DNA of 64,000 nucleotides from CAZJYI01 sp964550025 (GTDB lineage: Bacteria > Verrucomicrobiota > Kiritimatiellia > UBA8416 > CAYOBW01): NCBI GenBank assembly GCA_964550025.1, contig CAZJYI010000027.1, forward strand, positions 1-64,000. Reading direction: 5' to 3'. Position 1 is the first letter of the stretch. Every line of letters begins with the position of its first letter. Position numbers and translations under genes: made by a program. Shown piece after piece: positions 1 through 7,963 of this stretch. The notes under the pieces are model-generated. The model was not told where the DNA came from and made no database searches. It saw only the letters and a program-made list of their open reading frames with translations.

Positions 1-3000
1 CAGCAACTCGGATCGGGCGATGCGCCCCTGGCCGACACCTTCACCTACACGGTCACCGACGCCATCGGCAAGATGGCCACCGCCACTGTCACTGTCGACG
101 TCACGGGGATCGAGGACGCGTTCGCGGCCGTGGACAACTACGGCGACGCGACAACAAAGCGTATCTGGGAAGGGGGTGCGGCATCCATCACTCAAGACCT
201 CACGGCCAATGACGGTATCGTGCGCACCACCAACGGGAAGACCAACGAGATCCTGCTGCTCAACTACGACGCCGCAGCCAGCGCAGGTTTAGGACGATGG
301 GAGAACATCGGCTCGGCGGGCGGCAATGCGATGGACTGGATCGTGCGAAAGGGCGTGACGCTCAATGCCGTCACCAGCGCGCGCGGCGGCATCTCCACGG
401 CCTACACGTGGGACGGAACGACGGAGGCCTGGGTGCGCCTGGGAAACGCTGACAACATGGACAGCCCCCAGGAGATCGTGGCCGACGGCCTCGACCTGCG
501 CAGTGCATCGATCGAGATGTGGATCAAGCCGGCCTCGAATGACCTGGCCCAGATGACGGTCCTCTTCGAGACGGGCGGCGGAACGGGCACCGGGATCATC
601 ATCGACTCCAACGGCGTGCTGCGTGCTGCCAACGCCATCCAGGCCGCGCAGACCAGCTACGACCTCGTGGCCGACAGCCAGGGGCTGCTTGGCGTCGGTC
701 CGACGGCCGAGTTCTTCCAGGTTGCACTGGTCATGGATCTCGACAGCGACCTCAACTCGCTCTACATCAACGGCACGCTCGTCGGCACGGCCGCCAACAC
801 CATCACGGACTGGGACGGCGGCGACGGCGCCGGGTTGGGGCGCTTCCGCGGGACAAACTGCGGCGGGTGGCAGAACGGGGCAGCGGGCACCGCCTTCGAC
901 ACGTACTATCACGGGGCAATGGCTGTCTTCCGCATCTACGGCGAAGCCCTCTCGCCGGCCGAGGTCTTTCAGAACTACCAGGCCATCGGCCTCGGCGGAA
1001 CGGACATCGAGGGCGACACCCTCAGCGTGAGCGGGATCTATGACATGACCACGAATCTCGTGGCCGGGACCGGGAATCTGGTTCCGCTTGCCTCCGGCGG
1101 AGACGTAATGCTCGACAGCACCAACGGCAGCTTCACGTATGGCTCGGTCAGCATCCCCGGCATTGCCGATCTGGTCGCCGGCGAGATCTTCACCGACAGT
1201 TTCGGCATCCAGGTGATCGACGGCAACGGCCAGACCGACGACGCCACAGTGCGCGTTGCCGTTCACGGTCTCAACAACGCCATCGATGACACGCTGGCGG
1301 CAACGGAAGGTCTCATAAACACGTTTGCGGCCTCCGAGCTGGTCGGCAACGACCAGCGCTCGCTCGGGACGGACAGTTCCCTGGTCAGGTTGGACGCCCA
1401 TGCCGTCACGGCAACGAACGAGGCCCTCGGCGTATGGCCCAACGCGGGAACCGGTGGGGCAACGTATGACGGAACCGTCAACGGCGGCACGGTGGTTGAC
1501 AGCGTGTCCGGCTTCGGGGCCATCGGCAGGGCCTGGGAAGACCCGCGGGTCGCAGTGGCCTCGCTCGATCCGATCTCCACGGCGGACGCCACGTTCGACG
1601 TCTGGTTCAGACCGGAGTTCGCTTCCTCGGGCAAGCAGGCGCTCTTCGAGACCGGCGGCAACGGCAACGGGTTCTCGATCGTTTACGACGCCGATCAGAA
1701 CCGCGTGACCTGCACGGCGGACTGCGGCGCGGACGGCGATGCCAACCTGCAGCTCCGGGCGGACGTGGGCGGCATTTCGTACGAGGAGTTCAACCAGGTT
1801 GTTGTCGTCTACGACCGGGACAACCCGGGCACCACGGACAGCCTGACCGTCTACGTCAACAACGACCCGGCGGCTGCTTTCGACGCGACGCCCGCCGCCA
1901 CGGTCACCAACGCGACCGGGGCCAACGACTGGGCCGGTACGGATGCCGGCGGGGTCGGGACGATGTCCGGCACGGCCGCACAGAACGAGCCGCTTGTCGG
2001 TTTCGAGGGCCGGATTGCCGCCGTGCGCGTCTATGACCGCACGCTGGACACGGCCGAAATGGAGTCCGTCTACGATGCGATGCGGCATCCAATGGTGGGC
2101 ACTTCGCCGGGAACGACGCCCCTCGGTGCCGAGGTCACGCTTCAGGCGGACGGCTCGGTGACGTACGACGCCACAGCCCTCTCCACCAACATCCCGGCCG
2201 GCGAGGTCGTGCAGGACACCTTCACCTACACCATCGACAACGGCGTGGGCGGTACGGCAACGGGTACGATCACCGTCAACGTAACCGGAATTGGTGCGTT
2301 GCTGGCCCTGGACGACGGGATTGCGGTCAGCGAAGACGGCCCGGCGGCTATGTTCGATCCCAGAACAAACGACCTGGGCGCGGGCAGCGCCACGATCGAA
2401 CTGCAGAGCGCCGTCGCGAGTTTCCTGGCCGACTTCAGCGTAGGGGCGAGCGCCGGGCAAACGGCCGACTTTTCGGCGACCACAGGCTGGCGCTACATGT
2501 GGAACGCACCGACGGACTGGAACGGAACGATCTCCTCCAACGGCATGACAGGGGCGTTCGGGACGTCCGCGGACTACGAGCTTCTCAAGTGGACCGGGAA
2601 CTACTGGACCCCGGACGCCGACCAGATCACCGGCAACGGAGCTCCCGCCGGCTTCACCAGGCTATCCCCGGACGGGTCCGGCCATCCCGGTCTGGGCTAC
2701 AACCAGAACGGCGGCATCTCGAACAACCTGCCGCGCGGGCCGATCGCGGCTTACACCATCGGAACGGACGGCGCCTACGGCATCGCGAACTCCTTCCTCA
2801 CGAAGGTCCAGAACGCCGGGCAGGACGGTGTCGAGGCCGTGGTCTACGTGAATGACGTGCTCGTCAATACGGTCCGGGTAGGCCTGGGCACGACAGGCGA
2901 GTTCGACACGAACCTCGGGCAGCTCTCGGCCGGGGATACGGTCTATGTCGGGGTCGGCCCGATTTCGAACGCCGGCAGCGACACCTTCAACTGGGACTTC

Positions 3001-4803
3001 GAGATCGTCGCCCTGCCCGGCACCAACTCGCCGATCAACGACACGCTCGGCACGGTGACCACCGACGGCACGAACATCACGTACAACCCCAACGGGCAGT
3101 TCGAGAAGCTCGCGATCGGTCAGTCCGCGTTCGAGACGTTCGTCTACACCGTGAACGACGGGACGAACACGTCCTCCGCCGACATCACCGTCGAGATCAA
3201 CGGCGAGAACGATGCACCGGTCGGCCTGGCCGACGCCAACGCGACGGACGAGGACAGCGCCGTCGCCGGCACGTTGCTCGGCAACGACACGGATGTCGAC
3301 CAGGGCGACGTCGCGCTGGGTTTCGCGGTCGACGCGGTGCAAGGCGCCACCGGCAACGTAGCCACGGCCACCGCGACGGACGCCGGCGGACTCGTGACGG
3401 TGCAGGCCGACGGCAGCTACGTCTACGACCCGACCAACGCGTTCCAGTACCTGGCCGTGGGTGAAAACGGCAGCGACGCGTTCACCTACGTGGTCGAAGA
3501 TTCGCACGGTCTTGCCGCCGCCGCGGCGACGACCGTCACGGTCAGCATAGCCGGGGCGGACGACGGAGTGATCGCCACCTCGAACGAGTATCTGGTGGCG
3601 TCGGACACGGTCCTTGCCGGCAACGTCATCACGGACGACACGGGCGACGGCGTGGACGTGTCGATCGACACCAGCGACCCGTTGATGATCGAGTCAGTGG
3701 ATACCAATGGGCTGCAGGGCACACTGACGCTTGGGGCTCGCAGGGTCATCGGCACGCGCGGCACGATCACGAACCTGACGGACGCCGTACAGACCGTGAC
3801 CTTCGATGCGGTCGGGGGCCGCTTTGCCAGCCCGGTCATCTTCGTCAGTCCGCCAAGCTACAACGAGGGTGAACCGACAGTCGCTCTGATCTCCAACGTC
3901 ACGGCCACGACCTTCGACGTCTGGCTGAAGGAACAGCCCGAGAACAATCCGCCGACTGGGACCAACGACATGGACGGCGCCGCGCACGCGGCGGAGACAG
4001 TGTCGTGGTTTGCGATGGAAGCCGGGCGATACCGGCTCGCGGACAGAAGGCTCCTTGAGATCGACACAGTCACGACCAAAGCCATCCGGCACGCCGGCCC
4101 GGGCGGCAGAACCTGGGAGCAGGTGAACTTCACTGTGCCGTTCACGACCGCGCCGGCGGTATTCAACCAGATCCAGACGCTCAGCGGTTCGACCAACGAG
4201 AACGAAGAGCTCTTCGGGACGCGTATGAACGGCCAGGCCACGACGAACGGCTTCCAGGTTGCCATGGAAGACCACGAGGGGGACAACGACGCGCGCGACA
4301 CGCCCGAGACCATCGGCTGGATGGCCATCGAACCCGGTAACGGCGACTGGAGCGGCAACCTGTTCGAGGTGGGCTTCTCGGCCAACAACATCGAAGAGGT
4401 CTGGAGGACGATCAACTTCGCCAACGACTACAGCTCGGCGCCGGACTTCATCTCGTCGCAGGCCACCATCGCGGGGGCCGACCCAACCCAGCTCCGCATG
4501 CGAAACCTGGCCACCAATTCGGTGCAGATTCTGGGGGCCGAGGACACGTTCAATGATGTCGAGATCCTCCACGCCCAGGAAACGGCGACGTACCTCGCCG
4601 TCGGCGGAACGGGCGACCTGACGGCCTATCCGTTCCCGCACGGCAGCTTCATCTACGATCCGATCCAGGCGTTCGCGGGGTCGTCCACCGACCAGGTCGA
4701 GACCTTCACCTACACGCTGACCGACGGCCGCGGGAACACCGACACGAAGACCGTGACCATCAACGTCAAGGCCACTGCCGGAACAACACTGATCGTGAGG
4801 TAG
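1..4803 (+). CDS. Giant modular exported protein, C-terminal part (5' end outside window)
   Basis: The frame is open from base 1 and ends at TAG 4801-4803, so the start lies to the left of the window. It is collinear with residues 696 onward of the protein at 7964-14866 and covers about the last 1,600 residues of a 2,235-residue module. Order seen: end of a VCBS-like domain (to about nt 110), LamG-like domain 1 (115-980), VCBS-like (1000-1270), LamG-like 2 (1290-2070), VCBS-like (2100-2290), a jelly-roll-like domain with a WNAPTDWNG motif (2300-3030), two VCBS-like domains (3040-3560), a linker, the lectin-like tandem (about 3740-4620), and a final VCBS-like domain ending TLIVR. VCBS, LamG and CSPG-like domains are typical of secreted adhesins and carbohydrate-binding surface proteins; that role is inferred. 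No LPXTG or PEP-CTERM anchor is present. Confidence 0.85.
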   Translation, partial: QQLGSGDAPLADTFTYTVTDAIGKMATATVTVDVTGIEDAFAAVDNYGDATTKRIWEGGAASITQDLTANDGIVRTTNGKTNEILLLNYDAAASAGLGRWENIGSAGGNAMDWIVRKGVTLNAVTSARGGISTAYTWDGTTEAWVRLGNADNMDSPQEIVADGLDLRSASIEMWIKPASNDLAQMTVLFETGGGTGTGIIIDSNGVLRAANAIQAAQTSYDLVADSQGLLGVGPTAEFFQVALVMDLDSDLNSLYINGTLVGTAANTITDWDGGDGAGLGRFRGTNCGGWQNGAAGTAFDTYYHGAMAVFRIYGEALSPAEVFQNYQAIGLGGTDIEGDTLSVSGIYDMTTNLVAGTGNLVPLASGGDVMLDSTNGSFTYGSVSIPGIADLVAGEIFTDSFGIQVIDGNGQTDDATVRVAVHGLNNAIDDTLAATEGLINTFAASELVGNDQRSLGTDSSLVRLDAHAVTATNEALGVWPNAGTGGATYDGTVNGGTVVDSVSGFGAIGRAWEDPRVAVASLDPISTADATFDVWFRPEFASSGKQALFETGGNGNGFSIVYDADQNRVTCTADCGADGDANLQLRADVGGISYEEFNQVVVVYDRDNPGTTDSLTVYVNNDPAAAFDATPAATVTNATGANDWAGTDAGGVGTMSGTAAQNEPLVGFEGRIAAVRVYDRTLDTAEMESVYDAMRHPMVGTSPGTTPLGAEVTLQADGSVTYDATALSTNIPAGEVVQDTFTYTIDNGVGGTATGTITVNVTGIGALLALDDGIAVSEDGPAAMFDPRTNDLGAGSATIELQSAVASFLADFSVGASAGQTADFSATTGWRYMWNAPTDWNGTISSNGMTGAFGTSADYELLKWTGNYWTPDADQITGNGAPAGFTRLSPDGSGHPGLGYNQNGGISNNLPRGPIAAYTIGTDGAYGIANSFLTKVQNAGQDGVEAVVYVNDVLVNTVRVGLGTTGEFDTNLGQLSAGDTVYVGVGPISNAGSDTFNWDFEIVALPGTNSPINDTLGTVTTDGTNITYNPNGQFEKLAIGQSAFETFVYTVNDGTNTSSADITVEINGENDAPVGLADANATDEDSAVAGTLLGNDTDVDQGDVALGFAVDAVQGATGNVATATATDAGGLVTVQADGSYVYDPTNAFQYLAVGENGSDAFTYVVEDSHGLAAAAATTVTVSIAGADDGVIATSNEYLVASDTVLAGNVITDDTGDGVDVSIDTSDPLMIESVDTNGLQGTLTLGARRVIGTRGTITNLTDAVQTVTFDAVGGRFASPVIFVSPPSYNEGEPTVALISNVTATTFDVWLKEQPENNPPTGTNDMDGAAHAAETVSWFAMEAGRYRLADRRLLEIDTVTTKAIRHAGPGGRTWEQVNFTVPFTTAPAVFNQIQTLSGSTNENEELFGTRMNGQATTNGFQVAMEDHEGDNDARDTPETIGWMAIEPGNGDWSGNLFEVGFSANNIEEVWRTINFANDYSSAPDFISSQATIAGADPTQLRMRNLATNSVQILGAEDTFNDVEILHAQETATYLAVGGTGDLTAYPFPHGSFIYDPIQAFAGSSTDQVETFTYTLTDGRGNTDTKTVTINVKATAGTTLIVR

Positions 4804-4860
4804 ACTGTTCCGCCATCACATGCGACTGAGATGCGTGGCATGTTCTGGCGACAACCAAAC

Positions 4861-4887
4861 TACGAAATACACGAAACGCACGAAAGG
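4861..4887 (+). repeat. Three 9-bp tandem units containing ACGAAA
   Basis: Units at 4861-4869, 4870-4878 and 4879-4887 read TACGAAATA, CACGAAACG and CACGAAAGG. They lie in the 176-bp gap between the first giant gene and the lipoprotein gene. No function is apparent. Confidence 0.6.
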
Positions 4888-4979
4888 TCTCGGATTCTGA
4901 GACTTGTGTGGCTATTCCCGTTTGATCGTTACGGCTTGGGGCGGAACGGAAGCGTAGTCCGAAGGGAGAGCGACAACCG

Positions 4980-5357
4980 ATGAAAGCCAATGGCATACCC
5001 GGGACGCTTGCGTTTGTCCTTCCGGTCGTGGCGTTCCTATGCGGTTCGGGGTGCGCCAGCGTCGGGGCGAGAATGGACGGACGACGCATGGAGGCGGAAA
5101 CCGGAAAGTCTCGCCAGTGCGTCTATCCGGGAGTTTGCGGCGACTGTGAGATAATAGCGTGGGGTGCGGAGATCGCCGGGGAGTCCCGCTGGGACGATCC
5201 GCACTTCCCCTCCTGGATGGGCTTGATCTTTGTGCCATACGGTATTGTCGATCTGCCGCTTTCGTTTGCGCTCGACACCGTCTGCCTGCCGTACGACATC
5301 TGGGTGGCCGCCTTCGGGGACGAGACGTCCCGTTCAGACCGGGCGGGCGCGAACTGA
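4980..5357 (+). CDS. YceK/YidQ-like (DUF1375) lipoprotein
   Basis: 125-residue protein with a hydrophobic N-terminal segment (residues 8-24) ending in GSGC, so Cys25 is the likely lipidation site. The C-terminal half contains the pattern G-I-V-D-L-P-L-S-F-A-L-D-T-x-x-L-P-Y-D, which I recognise from the YceK/YidQ lipoproteins (DUF1375) of enterobacteria and many other Gram-negatives. The biochemical role of that family is not well defined. The ATG at 4980 is preceded by a purine-rich GGGAG about 10 nt upstream. It sits alone between a giant surface-protein gene and the convergent PQQ gene, with 19 bp to the latter's stop. Length fits the family. Confidence 0.75.
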   Translation: MKANGIPGTLAFVLPVVAFLCGSGCASVGARMDGRRMEAETGKSRQCVYPGVCGDCEIIAWGAEIAGESRWDDPHFPSWMGLIFVPYGIVDLPLSFALDTVCLPYDIWVAAFGDETSRSDRAGAN

Positions 5358-5376
5358 CCATTCACGCAGCCGCGAT

Positions 5377-6600
5377 CTACTTGCCGACACGAATCAGGCG
5401 GCCGAACGTGCGGATGAACATGGCGCCGTGCGCGATGGCCGGGGTGGCGTGCGTGCCTTCCGGCAATTGGCTGCGCCCGAGCTCCTTGTACTTCGTACCC
5501 GGGGCGAAGACAACCACTTCGCCTTTGCGGCTGATGCCGAAGATGCGTTTTCCGTCGCTGACCGGTGAAGTGTAGGTCGGTCCCGTTACCCTCTTCTGCC
5601 AGACGAGCTTGCCGGTCGCCAGCTCGAGGCACGTCACCGTGCCATAGTCACTCCAGAGATAGACCAACCCGCCGAGTGCGATCGGCGTCGGCACGTAGGG
5701 CAGAGCCCGCCGCGGTCCGGGCTCGTAGAGGCGACGGGGGTTGTTGTCTCTGAATGAGACCACGGCTCCCTCGCGCTGCCCGCCCTTGCCCGCCGTGCCG
5801 ATCACAACGCCGTCGGCATAGACAGGCGATGCGACGACATTCAGCGTGAACAAGCCGCCTTTGCGCCATAGTTCCTTGCCGTTCGCCGGGTCGATGCCCG
5901 AGAACCCGTGAGCGGGCGAAACGAGCAGTACGCGCGTCTGTCCCTCTTCGTCGCGGTATGTCGCCGGCGTGGCATATGAGGGCCAGGCTACTTCGCGCGG
6001 AAGACGCCAGCGGGTCTTGCCCGTTGCGGCATCCAGACCGTGGATGGCGGCCCCCTCAATCTGCGAAGCGTTGGGCACGATCAACACGTCACCGACGAGC
6101 ATGGGCGATCCCCCGGCGCCGTGCCTGGCCTGGAAGGCCCCGAGATCCCGTTGCCACAGCTTCTTCCCGGCGTGGTCAAGCGCCAGGGCAACGACCCGCC
6201 CGCCATCCACCCAGCTCAGATAGACGCGTTCCGCGTCCGCGGCCGGCGTAGCCGCCGCATAGCTGTTATCCGGGTGGTTGTGAATCGGCTCGTACGGGGT
6301 CCACCATGTCCATTCCGCCTTACCCGTGGCCGCATCAACGCAGACGATGCCGCGCTGCTTGCCCTGGTCGCAGGTCACGAAGACGCGTTGCCCCCACAGG
6401 ACCGGAGATGCATGACCGCGTCCCGGCAGCTTCACGTTCCAGGCATAGTCTTTCTCTGTGAAGGCGGTGGGCACGTTGGGCGCCTTACCCACCCCCGCCC
6501 CATCCGGCCCGCGGAACCGCGGCCACTCCTGGGCATGGGTGTGGAGTGTGAGAAGGAGGCAGAAGAGACCGACGAGAGAGATGCGTTTGGTTGTCTTCAT
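5377..6600 (-). CDS. Exported PQQ-binding-like beta-propeller protein
   Basis: 407 residues from the ATG at 6600, chosen because it gives a clean signal peptide (KTTKR, hydrophobic core, cleavage near THAQ) where the longer frame adds 12 unrelated residues. The mature protein starts W-P-R-F-R-G-P-D-G and then shows repeated beta-propeller blades of the PQQ/quinoprotein type (for example G-x-V-x-C-V-D-A-A-T-G-K-A-E-W and L-A-T-G-K-L-V-W-Q-K). Such propellers are very common in Planctomycetes and Verrucomicrobia, where most are not shown to bind PQQ. The protein is probably periplasmic or surface exposed, with unknown substrate. It is transcribed divergently from the AAA ATPase at 6705, with 104 bp between the two starts. 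Confidence 0.85.
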   Translation of the reverse strand: MKTTKRISLVGLFCLLLTLHTHAQEWPRFRGPDGAGVGKAPNVPTAFTEKDYAWNVKLPGRGHASPVLWGQRVFVTCDQGKQRGIVCVDAATGKAEWTWWTPYEPIHNHPDNSYAAATPAADAERVYLSWVDGGRVVALALDHAGKKLWQRDLGAFQARHGAGGSPMLVGDVLIVPNASQIEGAAIHGLDAATGKTRWRLPREVAWPSYATPATYRDEEGQTRVLLVSPAHGFSGIDPANGKELWRKGGLFTLNVVASPVYADGVVIGTAGKGGQREGAVVSFRDNNPRRLYEPGPRRALPYVPTPIALGGLVYLWSDYGTVTCLELATGKLVWQKRVTGPTYTSPVSDGKRIFGISRKGEVVVFAPGTKYKELGRSQLPEGTHATPAIAHGAMFIRTFGRLIRVGK

Positions 6601-6655
6601 GCCCGGTAGTTCACAATAGAAGAGCCGGGATGTCAATGGGGAACAGGCATGATAA

Positions 6656-6698
6656 CTTGAAAATCCTCACTTGACTTGAGGATTTTCAAGGATAACAT
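6656..6698 (+). promoter_or_regulatory. Perfect 14-bp inverted repeat overlapping a sigma70-like promoter
   Basis: Left arm CTTGAAAATCCTCA (6656-6669) and right arm TGAGGATTTTCAAG (6677-6690) are exact reverse complements around a 7-nt spacer. The spacer contains TTGACT (6671-6676). The right arm then fills the gap to TAACAT (6693-6698), giving TTGACT-N16-TAACAT upstream of the ATG at 6705. A palindrome sitting on the -35 and spacer looks like an operator. No T-run follows, so a terminator is less likely. It lies between two divergent genes and could control either. Confidence 0.5.
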
Positions 6699-6704
6699 GA
6701 TGAC

Positions 6705-7847
6705 ATGATTGAGCGAGAAAGGTACTTGTCGCAGGTGTCGGATGTGCTTCGTGTTCATCCGGTAGCGGCCATTCTTGGACCGCGTCAGTGTGGAAAGACC
6801 ACTCTGGCGGGGCAGTTCTCCCGGGGGCGCGCGAGCACGGTCTTCGATCTTGAGAGTCCGGTGGGCCGTCAACAACTATCCGCACCCATGACCGTATTGG
6901 AGCGGCTGGAGGGACTCATCGTCATTGACGAGATACAGCGACAACCGCAGCTCTTCGAGGTGCTGAGGGTCCTGGTAGACAGACCGGAGCAGGCTGCTCG
7001 GTTCCTCGTGCTGGGCAGCGCGTCTCCGCACCTTGTCAAAGGCTGTTCGGAGTCGCTGGCCGGCCGGATTGGCTTCGTGGATCTTACCGGTTTTACGCTG
7101 GGAGAAGTTGGGGAGCGCGAGAAGCTGTGGCTCCGCGGCGGGTTTCCGAAGTCCTTTCTCGCTTCGGATGACTCAAGCAGCCTTGTCTGGCGGCAGGATT
7201 TCATCAGGACCTTTCTCGAGCGTGACATTCCGCAGCTCGGCATCACGGTTCCCGCCGAGACGCTACGCCGCTTCTGGGTCATGATTGCCCACTACCACGG
7301 CCAGGTCTGGAATGCCGCGGAATTCGCGCGCGCGCTGGGCGCATCGGAGAACACCGCCCGTCGCTACCTCGACATTCTGGCAGGCGCATACATGGTACGC
7401 GTTCTCCCGCCGTGGTTTGAGAACCTGAAGAAGCGACAGGTCAAGGCTCCGAAAATCTACCTGCGCGACAGCGGCCTGCTACACGCCCTGCTTCAGCTTG
7501 CCGGCCTCCATGACATCCAGGGGCACCCGAAGGTTGGCGCTTCATGGGAGGGGTTCGTGCTCGAACAGATTCTAGGCGAACTGGATGCCCGAAATGCCTA
7601 TTTCTGGGCCACGCATGGGGGTGCGGAGCTGGATCTGCTGGTAATGCACGCCGGCAAGCGTCTCGGTTTCGAGATCAAGTACACGGACGCCCCCAAGCTC
7701 ACCCGCTCGATGCGTGTCGCGCTGTCCGATCTTGAGCTCGAACATCTCTGGGTTGTCTATCCCGGCAGGGATTCATACCCGCTGGACAACAACGTGACGG
7801 CCGTACCGGTTGAGGAAGCGGCTGCCGTGGCCGCCGAGTGCCGATAG
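6705..7847 (+). CDS. AAA family ATPase with C-terminal DUF4143 domain
   Basis: 380 residues. Walker A is G25-P-R-Q-C-G-K31-T-T and Walker B is LIVID75-E76-I-Q. The rest matches the ATPase/DUF4143 family found widely in bacteria and archaea. The C-terminal region carries E308-L-D310 followed by F-E323-I-K325, a spacing that resembles the core of a PD-(D/E)xK nuclease fold; nuclease activity is not established for the family. The function of these proteins is largely unknown, and many are found in variable, horizontally moved positions. The ATG at 6705 is used; AAGGA lies 12 nt upstream, which is a long spacing. A perfect palindrome overlaps its predicted promoter. Confidence 0.85.
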   Translation: MIERERYLSQVSDVLRVHPVAAILGPRQCGKTTLAGQFSRGRASTVFDLESPVGRQQLSAPMTVLERLEGLIVIDEIQRQPQLFEVLRVLVDRPEQAARFLVLGSASPHLVKGCSESLAGRIGFVDLTGFTLGEVGEREKLWLRGGFPKSFLASDDSSSLVWRQDFIRTFLERDIPQLGITVPAETLRRFWVMIAHYHGQVWNAAEFARALGASENTARRYLDILAGAYMVRVLPPWFENLKKRQVKAPKIYLRDSGLLHALLQLAGLHDIQGHPKVGASWEGFVLEQILGELDARNAYFWATHGGAELDLLVMHAGKRLGFEIKYTDAPKLTRSMRVALSDLELEHLWVVYPGRDSYPLDNNVTAVPVEEAAAVAAECR

Positions 7848-7867
7848 AAATCGCCAGATACTTGTGT

Positions 7868-7896
7868 TTGACGCTCCGTCCGCGCAAGCGTACCGT
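7868..7896 (+). promoter_or_regulatory. Possible promoter of the second giant gene
   Basis: TTGACG (7868-7873), a 17-nt spacer, then TACCGT (7891-7896), ending 67 nt before the ATG at 7964. The -10 box is weak. The geometry resembles the better promoter 73 nt upstream of the third giant gene. Confidence 0.35.
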
Positions 7897-7963
7897 CTTC
7901 CTGATCTTCGATGATCCAGTCTTTGCGCACCACACATCGCATCAGCAACCGGAGAGTATCGAC

